DNA of 64,000 nt from Bradyrhizobium commune (GTDB lineage Bacteria > Pseudomonadota > Alphaproteobacteria > Rhizobiales > Xanthobacteraceae). The notes under the pieces were generated by a model that saw nothing but the letters and a program-made list of their open reading frames with translations, was not told where the DNA came from and searched no databases. Location: contig NZ_CP061379.1 of NCBI RefSeq assembly GCF_015624505.1, forward strand, positions 4,464,001 through 4,528,000. The letters are read 5' to 3'. Positions 7,578 to 16,110 of this stretch are shown piece by piece (position 1 is the stretch's first letter; each line of letters opens with the position of its first letter). Position numbers and translations under genes: made by a program.

Positions 7578-8312
7578 ATGGGAAAGTTGGACGGTAAGGT
7601 TGCAGTCATCACGGGTGGATCGAGCGGCATGGCGCTGGCGAGCGCCAGGCGGTTCGTCGGAGAAGGCGCCTACGTTTTCATCACGGGCCGGAGGCAGGAG
7701 GCGCTCGACGAGGCCGTCAAGCTGATTGGCCGGAACGTGACCGGCGTGCGCGGCGACGCGGCCAATCTCGACGACCTCGACCGTCTGTTCGACGCGGTCA
7801 AGCGCGAAAAGGGCAGGATCGACGTGCTGTACGCGAGCGCCGGCACGGGCGACGCCGTTCCGCTGGGCGAGGTTACCGAGCAGCATTTCGATGCGACCTT
7901 CGGCCTGAATACGCGCGGCACCCTGTTCACGGTGCAAAAGGCGTTGCCGCTGTTTGGCGATGGCGGATCGATCTTCATGACCGGGTCGGTTGCTTCGGTG
8001 AAGGGATTTCCCGGCTACGGCGTGTATGCGGCGAGCAAGGCGGCGTTGCGCTCATTCGCACGCACCTGGCTCAACGAACTGAAGGGCAGGAATATCCGGG
8101 TGAACGTGCTGAGCCCGGGGCCGATCGCCACGCCGATGCAGGACCAGGTTCTCACCGAGGAGGCAAAGCGGATGTTCGAATCCCTGATCCCGCGGGGAAA
8201 GATGGGTCGTCCTGAGGAAATTGCGGCGGTCGCGCTGTTTCTCGCTTCAGACGATTCGAGCTTCGTGAACGGCGTGGAGCTGTCCGTCGACGGTGGCTTC
8301 TCGGCCATCTGA
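7578..8312 (+). CDS. SDR family oxidoreductase
   Basis: The 244 residues form a classical short-chain dehydrogenase. The cofactor motif is T-G-G-S-S-G-M-A near residue 12, where the last Gly of the usual T-G-x-x-x-G-I-G is Ala. The D-A-A-N segment near 60, catalytic Ser in G-S-V-A-S, Y-x-x-x-K (Y-A-A-S-K) and the P-G-P-I-A-T-P loop are also present. A clear AAGGAGAG lies before the ATG. Such SDRs next to LysR genes usually reduce quinones or carbonyls with NADPH, but the substrate here is unknown. Confidence 0.85.
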   Translation: MGKLDGKVAVITGGSSGMALASARRFVGEGAYVFITGRRQEALDEAVKLIGRNVTGVRGDAANLDDLDRLFDAVKREKGRIDVLYASAGTGDAVPLGEVTEQHFDATFGLNTRGTLFTVQKALPLFGDGGSIFMTGSVASVKGFPGYGVYAASKAALRSFARTWLNELKGRNIRVNVLSPGPIATPMQDQVLTEEAKRMFESLIPRGKMGRPEEIAAVALFLASDDSSFVNGVELSVDGGFSAI

Positions 8313-8354
8313 AGCGCCGCGAAAAATCAACATCAATAGCGATCGGAGAACATC

Positions 8355-8483
8355 ATGAGCTACGCAATTGCAGGATTCGGAAAGATAGGCCAGGCCCTCG
8401 CCCACGCCTTCGCCCGCAAGAACATCGAGGTGACAGTCGCAAGCAGCCGGCCGCCCAGTTGCGGTGACAGTGCACTAAACTAA
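8355..8483 (+). pseudogene. truncated NADPH-dependent oxidoreductase (F420-reductase-like) N-terminus
   Basis: The ATG at 8355 begins M-S-Y-A-I-A-G-F-G-K-I-G-Q-A-L-A, a Rossmann dinucleotide-binding start typical of NADP oxidoreductases of the coenzyme-F420 type. After about 32 codons the sequence enters a palindrome (from 8462) and stops at 8481-8483. The rest of the roughly 200-residue domain is missing. It follows the SDR with a short gap, so it was once part of the same unit. The break coincides with repeat sequence, suggesting insertion or deletion by a mobile element. Confidence 0.75.
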
Positions 8484-8532
8484 TTAGTGCACTGTCACCG
8501 TAACCCTAATTAGTGCACTGTCACCGTAATCC
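8462..8532. repeat. inverted plus tandem direct repeats, possible mobile-element scar
   Basis: A 26-base unit starting TAATTAGTGCACTGTCACCG occurs twice in tandem (8481-8506 and 8507-8532) with one difference. Its inverted copy CGGTGACAGTGCACTA lies at 8462-8477. No transposase is present. Two ends of an excised or decayed element would look like this, and the neighbouring oxidoreductase gene is cut at this point. Confidence 0.7.
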
Positions 8533-8570
8533 CCGTAACCCCGTCCAGCAGGTGGAGCTTCGACCGACAA

Positions 8571-8975
8571 TTACAGGATACGCCAATCCTCAAGCCCCAG
8601 GCCGCCGACGCGACCGAACTCCCGCGCGTTGTGCGTTACGATCTTCAGCCCACGCCGCAAGGCGGAGGCTGCGAGCAACACATCGTAGGCGCCGATCGGA
8701 GTTCCCTGGCTGTTCAGGCTCGCCCGCAATTGCGCCGCCACGCGAGCATCCTCGCGCTCGAGCGGCACGACGGAGATCGTGTTCAGGAGCATCCTCATCA
8801 CATCCCGCACCCGTGGCGCCAGATTGGGATTACGAGCGAGCCCATACTCGACCTCCATCTCGGTGATCGCCGAGACGGCCAATTGAGATGGCGCTTCCTG
8901 ACGGAGCCGCGCCGTGACGGCCTGTTCGCCGCGCGCGAAGTCGCTCAGCACATTGGTGTCGAGAAGATACTTCAC
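8571..8975 (-). CDS. vapC: type II toxin, PIN-domain ribonuclease (VapC-like)
   Basis: This 134-residue PIN domain has the catalytic acids in L-L-D-T-N-V-L-S near residue 5, E-M-E-V-E-Y-G near 42 and G-A-Y-D-V-L near 98, then T-H-N-A-R-E-F near 118. VapC toxins are Mg-dependent ribonucleases that cut tRNA or rRNA. Translation starts at GTG (8975), overlapping the antitoxin stop in a GTGA arrangement that couples the two. All key acidic residues look intact, so the toxin should be active. Confidence 0.9.
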   Translation of the reverse strand: MKYLLDTNVLSDFARGEQAVTARLRQEAPSQLAVSAITEMEVEYGLARNPNLAPRVRDVMRMLLNTISVVPLEREDARVAAQLRASLNSQGTPIGAYDVLLAASALRRGLKIVTHNAREFGRVGGLGLEDWRIL

Positions 8976-9214
8976 GACAACGCATCATCTCGCGGTGGCA
9001 GCAATTCATCGCGATGCGATTCGAACGGCGGCATGTCGGCTGCGCCCTGCCATTCCAATATCTGAGATGGCCAGCCGGGACTGCCGAGCGTTTTCTTGTC
9101 CAGCCATTCGCGCAGCGCCTTGCGGATCAATCCGCTGCGGCTTTCGCCAAGCGTCTTTGCCGTCTGGTCCAGTTCCTCGGCGGTCTTGTCGTCAAGATAC
9201 AGGTTGAAGTTCAT
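8972..9214 (-). CDS. vapB: ribbon-helix-helix antitoxin
   Basis: The 80-residue product begins M-N-F-N-L-Y-L-D-D-K-T, a ribbon-helix-helix beta strand. It is followed by two helices up to about residue 45 (S-R-S-G-L-I-R-K-A-L). The acidic tail should bind the toxin. I chose the ATG at 9214 because the fold starts there. A perfect palindrome sits 18 bases upstream (9233-9255), fitting autoregulation by the antitoxin or the complex. It overlaps the toxin gene by four bases. Confidence 0.85.
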   Translation of the reverse strand: MNFNLYLDDKTAEELDQTAKTLGESRSGLIRKALREWLDKKTLGSPGWPSQILEWQGAADMPPFESHRDELLPPRDDALS

Positions 9215-9232
9215 CAGGACGCGCCCTCCCGA

Positions 9233-9276
9233 ATATAACCTGCTGCAGGTTATATCCAGGGAGCGGTCCTCAGCAA
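9233..9276 (-). promoter_or_regulatory. toxin-antitoxin promoter with operator palindrome
   Basis: ATATAACCTG and CAGGTTATAT are perfect 10-base arms (9233-9255) around CTG. Read on the minus strand, a -10-like TATAAC (9249-9254) lies inside the palindrome and a -35-like TTGCTG (9271-9276) is 16 bases away. A protein bound to the palindrome would block the promoter. Confidence 0.65.
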
Positions 9277-9319
9277 GCAAAAATCCGTCAAAATCTGCAT
9301 GGCGGGCGCTTGCTGCCCC

Positions 9320-10918
9320 TCACTCCCACTCAATCGTCCCAGGCGGCTTGCTCGTCACATCGTACACGACCCGGTTCACGCCCTTCACCTCGTTGATGAT
9401 GCGTGTGGCGGTCTCGCCGAGGAACTTCATGTCGAACTGATAAAAGTCCGCGGTCATGCCGTCGGTCGAAGTGACGGCGCGGAGGCCCACGACGTAGTCG
9501 TAGGTGCGGCCATCGCCCATGACGCCTACGGTCTTGACGGGCAGCAGCACCGCAAAAGCCTGCCAGATGTCGTCGTAGAGGCCGTGCTTGCGGATCTGGT
9601 CGATATAGACGGCATCGGCTTGGCGCAGGATGTCGAGTTTTGCGCGCGTGATGTCGCCGGGACAGCGGATGGCGAGGCCGGGGCCCGGGAACGGGTGGCG
9701 GCCGACGAAGATTTCGGGCAGGCCGAGCTCGCGGCCGAGCTTGCGCACCTCGTCCTTGAACAGCTCGCGCAGGGGCTCGACGAGCTTCATGTTCATGCGC
9801 TCAGGCAGACCGCCGACATTGTGGTGCGACTTGATGGTGACCGAAGGTCCGCCGGTGAAGGAGACGCTCTCGATCACGTCTGGATAGAGCGTGCCCTGCG
9901 CGAGGAAGTCGGCGCCGCCGATCTTCTTGGCCTCCTGCTCGAACACCTCGATGAAGAGACGGCCGATGGTCTTGCGCTTCACTTCCGGGTCGGTGACGCC
10001 TTCAAGCTCGCCGAGGAATTGCTTCGAGGCATCCACGTGCACGAGCGGGATGTTGTAGTGGTGGCGGAAGAGGTCGACGACCTGCTCGGCCTCGTTGAGG
10101 CGCATCAGGCCGTGATCGACGAACACACACGTCAGCTGGTCGCCGATGGCCTCGTGGATCAGCACGGCCGCGACCGCTGAATCGACGCCGCCGGAGAGGC
10201 CGCAGATCACCTTGCCTTTGCCCACCTGGGCGCGGATCTTGGCGATCTCCTCCTCGCGGAAGGCGCGCATGGTCCAGTCGCCGGTGAGGCCCGCGATCTT
10301 GCGCACGAAATTGCGGATCAGCTTGGCACCGTCGGGCGTGTGCACCACTTCGGGGTGGAACATCAGGCCGTAATATTTGCGCGTCTCGTCCTGGATGATC
10401 GCAAACGGCGCGTTCGGCGAGGTGCCGGCCACCGTGAAGCCCGGCGGCATTTTTGTGATGCGGTCGCCGTGGCTCATCCAGACCTGGTTCTTGCTGCCCG
10501 ATGACCAGACGTCCTCGAACAGCTTGCTCTCGGCCTTGACCTCGACATCGGCGCGGCCGAATTCGCGGTGATGGCCGCCCTCGACGGTGCCGCCGAGCTG
10601 CTCCGCCATGGTCATCTGGCCGTAGCAGATGCCCATCACGGGCACGCCGGAGGCGAAGATCGCTTGCGGCGCGCGGGGCGAGCCGGCCTCATGCACCGAC
10701 TCAGGGCCACCGGAGAGAATCACCGCTTTCGGCTTCATCTCCTTGAAGGCTTCTTCGGCCTTGTTGAACGGGACGATCTCGCAATAGACGCCGTCCTCGC
10801 GGACGCGACGCGCAATCAGCTGCGTCACCTGGCTGCCGAAATCGACGATGAGAATCTTGTCGTGCGCCGAGGCCAATGAGGGCGTCGACGCGGAGCGGTC
10901 GTTCTGTGCTGCTGTCAT
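9320..10918 (-). CDS. guaA: GMP synthase (glutamine-hydrolysing)
   Basis: The 532-residue enzyme converts XMP, ATP and glutamine to GMP in the last step of guanine nucleotide synthesis. The N-terminal class I amidotransferase has its nucleophile Cys98 in G-I-C-Y-G-Q. The ATP pyrophosphatase domain carries S-G-G-V-D-S near the middle, and the C-terminal dimerisation domain ends in the conserved G-T-I-E-W-E. The start at 10918 is preferred over an upstream ATG at 10975, whose extra residues are low-complexity. guaB lies about 10 kb away on the same strand. Confidence 0.97.
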   Translation of the reverse strand: MTAAQNDRSASTPSLASAHDKILIVDFGSQVTQLIARRVREDGVYCEIVPFNKAEEAFKEMKPKAVILSGGPESVHEAGSPRAPQAIFASGVPVMGICYGQMTMAEQLGGTVEGGHHREFGRADVEVKAESKLFEDVWSSGSKNQVWMSHGDRITKMPPGFTVAGTSPNAPFAIIQDETRKYYGLMFHPEVVHTPDGAKLIRNFVRKIAGLTGDWTMRAFREEEIAKIRAQVGKGKVICGLSGGVDSAVAAVLIHEAIGDQLTCVFVDHGLMRLNEAEQVVDLFRHHYNIPLVHVDASKQFLGELEGVTDPEVKRKTIGRLFIEVFEQEAKKIGGADFLAQGTLYPDVIESVSFTGGPSVTIKSHHNVGGLPERMNMKLVEPLRELFKDEVRKLGRELGLPEIFVGRHPFPGPGLAIRCPGDITRAKLDILRQADAVYIDQIRKHGLYDDIWQAFAVLLPVKTVGVMGDGRTYDYVVGLRAVTSTDGMTADFYQFDMKFLGETATRIINEVKGVNRVVYDVTSKPPGTIEWE

Positions 10919-11161
10919 GGCAAGCAGATACGCGACTAGCCCCCTGCCCGCAACCGCACGGCTGCGTGCGCCCACATGCTTCTTTGGGCATGGACATATA
11001 GGTAAGCATCATTGACCTAAATTGCGAAGGCACTCGGGCTTTTGCCGAACCTGCATTTTCTCGCTCATCGCATTGGGCGCCTCTCAGTCGCAATGACGGA
11101 GACTGGAGTGCGCGCGTAGGCTAACAGTGCGCCCGCCGGCACTGAGACAGGACTCCCAAGC

Positions 11162-11494
11162 ATGAAACTCCCCACTTCCCCCTTCACCGTCACCGACTGG
11201 AGCAAGGTCGAACCGACGACGCATCCCGGCGAGACCGGCGAGGCCAAATGGCGGACGCTGAACATCGGCGACCTCCGCGTGCGGATGGTCGAATATTCGC
11301 CGGGCTATCTCGCCGATCATTGGTGCGACCGCGGCCACGTGATCTACATCGTGAAGGGTGAGCTCGACAGCGAGCTGCGCGACGGGCGCAAGTTCAAGCT
11401 GACGCCGGGCATGAGCTACCAGGTCTCGGATTTCGGCGATGCCGCGCATCGTTCGTCCACGGCCGTGGGCGCGACGCTCTTCATCGTCGACTGA
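11162..11494 (+). CDS. DHCW-motif-type cupin fold protein
   Basis: This 110-residue single-domain cupin begins M-K-L-P-T-S-P-F-T. It contains the D-H-W-C-D-R-G-H segment around residues 57-64, characteristic of the small family named for its D-H-C-W motif (here order D-H-W-C). Cupins fold as a beta barrel and often bind a metal through His residues. No partner gene or pathway is apparent, so its function is unknown. It is separated from guaA by about 240 bases in which no gene was seen. Confidence 0.8.
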   Translation: MKLPTSPFTVTDWSKVEPTTHPGETGEAKWRTLNIGDLRVRMVEYSPGYLADHWCDRGHVIYIVKGELDSELRDGRKFKLTPGMSYQVSDFGDAAHRSSTAVGATLFIVD

Positions 11495-11563
11495 CGGAAC
11501 CTCAGCACGGTGTGCAGCGCAAAATAGAAAAACCCGCGCCGCTCGCTGCCAGCGCGTGGCGCC

Positions 11564-11592
11564 TTGAACTCGCCCCAATAAATCGGTATATT
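11564..11592 (+). promoter_or_regulatory. housekeeping sigma-factor promoter of the cold-shock gene
   Basis: TTGAAC (11564-11569) and TATATT (11587-11592) are spaced by 17 bases. A start near 11599 would give a leader of about 155 bases before the cold-shock ATG. Long structured leaders are normal for CspA-family mRNAs. Confidence 0.55.
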
Positions 11593-11695
11593 ATCAAGCA
11601 TCGATCCTTGGCCGAACGACTGGGCCGCTCCGTCTCATTTCAATGGACGAGCACGTTTCAGGTATTTCTCCAAAATCGACCAACCGGGACGATGG

Positions 11696-11712
11696 GCGCG
11701 AAGCATTCGCGC
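11696..11712 (+). promoter_or_regulatory. hairpin in the cold-shock mRNA leader
   Basis: GCGCGAA and TTCGCGC are perfect 7-base arms around a GCA loop, 42 bases before the ATG. It lies within the predicted leader and may contribute to temperature-dependent folding or stability; that role is inferred. Confidence 0.4.
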
Positions 11713-11754
11713 ATTTGTCCCCCTGAGTGCATCGTCAATTGAAAGGAAATGACT

Positions 11755-11964
11755 ATGGCAATGGGCACCGTGAAGTGGTTCAACAACCAAAAGGGCTTTG
11801 GCTTCATCCAGCCGGATGACGGCGCCAAGGACGTCTTCGTTCACATCAGCGCTGTCGAGCGCGCTGGTCTGTCGACCCTCAACGAGGGTCAGAAGGTCTC
11901 CTTCGACATCGTCGCGGACCGCCGCAGCGGCAAGTCCTCGGCCGACAACCTCCGCGCCGGCTAG
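11755..11964 (+). CDS. cold-shock domain protein (CspA family)
   Basis: The 69-residue OB-fold protein carries RNP1 (K-G-F-G-F-I) and RNP2 (V-F-V-H-I). These bind single-stranded RNA/DNA and keep mRNA unfolded. The ATG at 11755 fits an AAAGGA eight bases upstream; the earlier ATG at 11749 is too close to it. The gene has its own promoter, long leader and a strong terminator directly downstream, so it is a monocistronic unit. Confidence 0.95.
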   Translation: MAMGTVKWFNNQKGFGFIQPDDGAKDVFVHISAVERAGLSTLNEGQKVSFDIVADRRSGKSSADNLRAG

Positions 11965-12024
11965 TTGACCGCGCAATTCGCGATCTGACCACGGACGTAC
12001 CGGCAGATCGTAGGATTACAGAAG

Positions 12025-12056
12025 CCCCGCCACCGAGACCTCGGTGGCGGGGTTTT
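12025..12056 (+). terminator. intrinsic terminator of the cold-shock gene
   Basis: CCCCGCCACCGA (12025-12036) and TCGGTGGCGGGG (12041-12052) form a perfect 12-base GC-rich stem with a four-base loop. TTTTCGTTT follows. It is 60 bases after the stop codon. Confidence 0.9.
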
Positions 12057-12079
12057 CGTTTGCCAATCGCGCAGCTTTC

Positions 12080-12173
12080 GTAGGGTGGGCAAAGCGAAAG
12101 CGTGCCCACCACTTCGATCGCACCCGCCGAACGATGGTGGGCACGGCGCGTTCCGCGCCTTCGCCCACCCTAC
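12080..12173. repeat. palindromic intergenic repeat (GTAGGGTGGGC...CCCACCCTAC)
   Basis: This has long inverted arms with an inner pair (GCGTGCCCACCA / TGGTGGGCACGG) and belongs to the family at 2481, 37804 and 48109. Its final CTAC supplies the TAG stop of the RNA methyltransferase that ends at 12170. Confidence 0.9.
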
Positions 12174-13471
12174 GAAGCTTTCTTCAAAACCGAGACGAAA
12201 AACCCATCCGTCCCCGTACGGCGCGGGGTCATCAGCCAGCCTTCGTCCGATTGCAGCGCGGCTGCCGCAAACTCTTCGGCCTTGTCCCAGAGCACGCTCG
12301 CGGTCTGTTCCGGCGGCACCACCGAAAACTCGGGATTGCGGCGGACAAAGGCGCTGACCTGCTCGCCATTCTCCTCCGACAGCACCGAGCAGGTGATGTA
12401 GGTGACGCGGCCGCCTGGCTTCACCAGCGGAACCGCGCGCTCCAGCACCTCGGCCTGGTCGCGCAGGCGGATCTCGAGCGCGCCCGGCCGCATGCGCCAT
12501 TTGGCGTCGGGATTGCGGCGCCAGGTTCCGGTTCCCGTGCAGGGCGCGTCGATCACGACGAGATCGGCGGAGCCGCGGATGTCGGCCAGCGGATCGACCT
12601 CGCCCTTGGGCGTGCGGACATCGGCATTGTGCACGCCGGCGCGCGACAGCCGTTCGTGGATCGGCGCAAGCTGGCGCTTGTCGCTGTCGGTCGCGATCAG
12701 CCGGCCCTTGCCCTGCATCAGGGCGGCGAGCGCGAGCGTCTTGCCGCCCGCGCCGGCGCAGAGATCGATCACCTGCTCGCCGGGTTTTGCCGCGGTGAAC
12801 TGGGCCGCAAGCTGCGATCCTTCATCCTGAACTTCAACGGCGCCCTTGATGAAATCCTCTTCGGCCTGGATGCCGGGATTGCGGGCATCGGCGGAGAGCT
12901 CGATGCGCAAGCCGGTTGCGGACCAATGCGTCGGTTTCGCATGAAGATGAGCAAGTGCCTTCAGCACCTTGTCGCGATTGGATTTTAGCGTGTTGACGCG
13001 CAGATCCAGCGGCGCCCGGCTCGCCATCGCGACCGCCTCCGCCGCACGGTCCTCGCCGAACACCTTTGCCAGATGGGAATCGAGCCATTCCGGATAGTCA
13101 CCGGCGACGGCAGCGGGCGCATCCTTCAGGGAACGCGAGGCGAGCGCGGCCTGCTCGGCGTCCGTCAACGGCGCCGGCGCAAAGCGGCCGCCGTCGAACA
13201 AGGCGGTCATGGTGGCGGTGTCCATGTCGCGCTCGAGACGCAGCATGCCGATCAGCCGTGCGCGGGCCGTATCGGCGTCCATCAGGAAGGCGCTGGAGGC
13301 GAAGCGGCGCAGCACGTCCCAGACCAGGCCGGCAATGGCGGCGCGGTCGCCGGAGCCGGCGAAGCGGTGCGCGGTGCCCCACTCCTTCAGCGCCTTCGCC
13401 GCGGGCACGCGGTCGCGCTCGATGGTGTCGATCAGCTCGATGGCTGCGGACAGCCGGGCAGCAGGAGTCAT
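12170..13471 (-). CDS. RsmB/NOP family RNA (cytosine-C5) methyltransferase
   Basis: This 433-residue protein carries an N-terminal NusB-like helical region (about 1-140). It is followed by a SAM-dependent core with D-L-C-A-G-A-G-G-K-T near residue 240. The two catalytic cysteines of the m5C family are visible in D-A-P-C-T-G-T-G-T and T-C-S-V. The family methylates cytosine in 16S rRNA or tRNA. Its stop codon lies in the terminal four bases of an adjacent palindromic repeat, so the repeat may have set the present C-terminus. The MAPEG gene lies just upstream. Confidence 0.9.
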   Translation of the reverse strand: MTPAARLSAAIELIDTIERDRVPAAKALKEWGTAHRFAGSGDRAAIAGLVWDVLRRFASSAFLMDADTARARLIGMLRLERDMDTATMTALFDGGRFAPAPLTDAEQAALASRSLKDAPAAVAGDYPEWLDSHLAKVFGEDRAAEAVAMASRAPLDLRVNTLKSNRDKVLKALAHLHAKPTHWSATGLRIELSADARNPGIQAEEDFIKGAVEVQDEGSQLAAQFTAAKPGEQVIDLCAGAGGKTLALAALMQGKGRLIATDSDKRQLAPIHERLSRAGVHNADVRTPKGEVDPLADIRGSADLVVIDAPCTGTGTWRRNPDAKWRMRPGALEIRLRDQAEVLERAVPLVKPGGRVTYITCSVLSEENGEQVSAFVRRNPEFSVVPPEQTASVLWDKAEEFAAAALQSDEGWLMTPRRTGTDGFFVSVLKKAS

Positions 13472-13480
13472 TTGAGTCTT

Positions 13481-13903
13481 TCAGATCAGCAACAAAATCT
13501 TGAGGGCGAAGTAGATCCACATCGCCAGCAGCACGAGCACGCCAGCGAGCCAGATCGTGGAACGACGGCCGAAATCGTTCGAGCTGACGAAGACGCCGGC
13601 GTGTACAAGGCGGCACACCACGAACACCCAGGACATCAGCACGATGAAGAGATCGGCGTGCCGCAGCGGGAGAGCAAGCGCGATCAGGGCGTAGAACAGC
13701 ACCGGCAGCTCGAACTGGTTGCGGTAGCAATTGGCGATTTGTGTGGCGCCCTTCGGCCAGTTCGGCTCGCCGAGCGCAATGTCGCGGATCTTGGTGTCGC
13801 CGGAGACCAGCGCGCGCCGGCGCCCGAACACCATGCCGAGCAGGAGCGCGAAGGTGAGAGCGATCTGCACGAAGACGGGCAGCAAGACCATTTGGACAGA
13901 CAT
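13481..13903 (-). CDS. MAPEG family membrane protein
   Basis: This 140-residue protein has four predicted membrane helices. The loop E-P-N-W-P-K-G-A-T-Q-I-A-N-C-Y-R-N-Q-F-E fits the E-x-x-x-N-x-x-E-type signature of MAPEG proteins, which include microsomal glutathione transferases. Bacterial members of this size are uncharacterised. The ATG at 13903 is chosen because the membrane fold starts there. It ends 9 bases before the RNA methyltransferase start and may be co-transcribed with it. Confidence 0.75.
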   Translation of the reverse strand: MSVQMVLLPVFVQIALTFALLLGMVFGRRRALVSGDTKIRDIALGEPNWPKGATQIANCYRNQFELPVLFYALIALALPLRHADLFIVLMSWVFVVCRLVHAGVFVSSNDFGRRSTIWLAGVLVLLAMWIYFALKILLLI

Positions 13904-14058
13904 CGGAACTTTCCCGTAAGGCGGAACGCCGCGGACCGTCATTAGCCGCGACCGTTGGCCCTGACAATCAGCGAGTTGAACCGGCGTTCCAGATGGGGCG
14001 ACCAACTGTCGATCATTAAAGCGATTTTGGCTCTCACGGGCCCCGGCGAGACAGCGCC

Positions 14059-14682
14059 ATGAACCTGATGTCGTCCCTGACCGGACTGTTCGGCGATACC
14101 CAAGACGCCTCGCTCGGCATCCTGATGTCGGCGCTGGCGGGCGTCGCCGCGGCGCTGGCGGTCGCGCTGACGCTGACGGTTTATTTCCGGATGGCGTACC
14201 GGAGCTGGCGGGACGTGCTGCGGCACGGTTTAGCCGCGCTCGCCGCGGCCGCCCTGTTCGCCTTCGTCGCCTATGACATGCACCACGCCGCGGCTGCCTA
14301 TCTCGGGCTCAATCCGTCCAAGCCGGCGGTCGAGTTCGAGATCCGGATGCCGAGCGAGACCCTGGCGGCGGTGTCCGACACCCAGATCGAATTGCACACC
14401 GATCGCAACCAGACCCTCGCGCTGGTCGACGGCGTCAGCGACCTCGCCGACGGACAGGCGTTGCTGCGCGGCGTCGCCGCGCTCAACTATCGCACCGCCG
14501 ACCGGGTGCTGGTCGTGAACCTGCCCGGCAAGGGCACGTACGAATTCCGCCTGCGCCTGCCCGCCGAGCCGCATCGCACCGAGCAGTTCGGCCCCTGGCA
14601 TCTCGCCGATCGCATCACCTCGCCGCTTGCAGGCAGAGTCGCGCCGCAGGATTCCTACGCGATCCGTTATCGCGTGTTTTAA
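14059..14682 (+). CDS. hypothetical membrane-anchored protein
   Basis: This 207-residue protein has two N-terminal hydrophobic helices (about residues 18-45 and 55-75). A soluble domain follows (about 90-207) that is rich in beta-strand patterns such as V-E-F-E-I-R-M-P and Y-E-F-R-L-R-L-P. The soluble part is probably periplasmic. No family was recognised. It is followed on the same strand by the metallophosphoesterase after a 68-base gap. Confidence 0.6.
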   Translation: MNLMSSLTGLFGDTQDASLGILMSALAGVAAALAVALTLTVYFRMAYRSWRDVLRHGLAALAAAALFAFVAYDMHHAAAAYLGLNPSKPAVEFEIRMPSETLAAVSDTQIELHTDRNQTLALVDGVSDLADGQALLRGVAALNYRTADRVLVVNLPGKGTYEFRLRLPAEPHRTEQFGPWHLADRITSPLAGRVAPQDSYAIRYRVF

Positions 14683-14750
14683 ACTTTGTTCGTTGCGATG
14701 CATGCCCGCACCGTCATCGTTCCGACGCGCAACGGCTCGTATGATGAGCC

Positions 14751-15590
14751 ATGTCCGAATTTCGCCTCACGCAGATTTCCGACACGCATCTCGGCCGGCG
14801 CTTCGCCGGCCTGATCGCCAACTTCCATCGCGTCAGCGAGCACATCGACGCCGACAGGCCCGATCTCGTCATCAACACTGGCGACGTCTCCTTCGACGGA
14901 CCGACCAGCCGGGACGACGTCGAATTCGCGAAAGGACTGCACGCGGCCCTGCCCGTCGATTGCCGCTACCTGCCGGGCAATCACGACATCGGCGACAATC
15001 CGACCGCGCTTGGGCCCGCGCCGAAGCCGCCAATCGCAGAAGTGCATCGCCAGCAGTTTCGCGACATCATCGGCGAAGATCATTGGTCGTTCGAGGCCGC
15101 CGGCTGGCGCTTCATCGGGCTCAATTCGCTGGTGATGAATTCGGGGCTCGCTTTCGAGGCCGCGCAATTCGACTGGCTGGCCTCGGACATTTCGCGCGTG
15201 AACGGCAAGCCGGTCGCGCTGTTCCTGCACAAGCCGGTGTTTCTCAACCTGCCCGACGATCCCGAGCTGCCGGAAACGTCGATCCGCTACGTGCCGCAGC
15301 CGGCGCGCGCTCGGCTGATCGAGATGTTTGCGACGGCCGATCTGCGTCTGATCGCCAGCGGCCATGTGCACCAGCGGCGTGATTTCACTTTTGGCCACAC
15401 GCGGCACATCTGGGCACCATCGGCCGGCTTCAAGATCCACGACGGCCGCCAGGACCGGATCGCGATCAAGGAGACGGGTCTCGTCGAATATCGCTTCAGG
15501 CCCGACAGTTTCGAGGTCCGCCACGTCCGCGCCGCCGGCCAGGTCGATATCGATATCGAAGAGATCCTGCCCCTGATGGATCCGCACTAG
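14751..15590 (+). CDS. calcineurin-like metallophosphoesterase
   Basis: The 279 residues show all five metal-binding blocks of the family: I-S-D-T-H-L near residue 9, N-T-G-D-V-S near 43, L-P-G-N-H-D near 75, a single His in H-K-P-V-F and the G-H-V-H near 203. The arrangement resembles 3',5'-cyclic nucleotide phosphodiesterases (CpdA/GpdQ class). The actual substrate could be a cyclic nucleotide or a phosphodiester, so no symbol is given. There is no signal peptide, hence cytoplasmic. Confidence 0.85.
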   Translation: MSEFRLTQISDTHLGRRFAGLIANFHRVSEHIDADRPDLVINTGDVSFDGPTSRDDVEFAKGLHAALPVDCRYLPGNHDIGDNPTALGPAPKPPIAEVHRQQFRDIIGEDHWSFEAAGWRFIGLNSLVMNSGLAFEAAQFDWLASDISRVNGKPVALFLHKPVFLNLPDDPELPETSIRYVPQPARARLIEMFATADLRLIASGHVHQRRDFTFGHTRHIWAPSAGFKIHDGRQDRIAIKETGLVEYRFRPDSFEVRHVRAAGQVDIDIEEILPLMDPH

Positions 15591-15611
15591 CGCAGCGCTT
15601 GAGCGTGCGGC

Positions 15612-15917
15612 TTACGCGACGCTCTTCAGATCCTGCTGGATCGCGGCGAGCAAGGATTGCAGCGCTTCGCTGTTGACCGGCTTGCTTTCAGCTTTTGCGG
15701 ACTGAACACTCACGGGCTGAGCATGAGTGGGCCGCGCAGCTTTGACCGGGCGCTTCGGGAATGGCGGCGCCGGCAACGCGGGTTGGGTCAGAGCACCCTC
15801 GTCTTCGGTGTGAACGAATTTTCCATGGATGACGTCGTCGCGGCGGCCCATGACGAACATCGTCGCCCAATAGCCGGCGGCCAGAAGGATTACGCAGAAA
15901 ACACCAATCTCTAACAT
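15612..15917 (-). CDS. small single-pass membrane protein, unknown
   Basis: This 101-residue protein has one N-terminal helix (about residues 3-23). A Pro/Ala/Lys-rich linker and a short amphipathic C-terminus (A-L-Q-S-L-L-A-A-I-Q-Q-D-L) follow. The layout suggests a membrane-anchored protein with a disordered middle. It is convergent with the phosphoesterase. No family was recognised. Confidence 0.5.
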   Translation of the reverse strand: MLEIGVFCVILLAAGYWATMFVMGRRDDVIHGKFVHTEDEGALTQPALPAPPFPKRPVKAARPTHAQPVSVQSAKAESKPVNSEALQSLLAAIQQDLKSVA

Positions 15918-16110
15918 CGCAGCACCTAAAATATGCGCGATGATTCAATGCCTTCGCCCAGACGTCAATGAACAGGCGGTCACACCTGCCCGCTTTTGCG
16001 GGCAAGTGTTGCCGATCGGCGACTCTTTGTTAACCATCGATGTCCGGCGTGTGACGCCGGTGTAACCAGAAGGCGCTCCAGACCTTGAGAAGACGCTCCA
16101 GGCCTTGCAA

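Noticed and set aside
8481..8532. tandem direct repeat considered as a CRISPR array
   Set aside because: There are only two adjacent units without spacers and no cas genes.
10919..11161. guaA upstream region considered as a purine riboswitch
   Set aside because: No conserved stems or purine-riboswitch core could be made out by eye.
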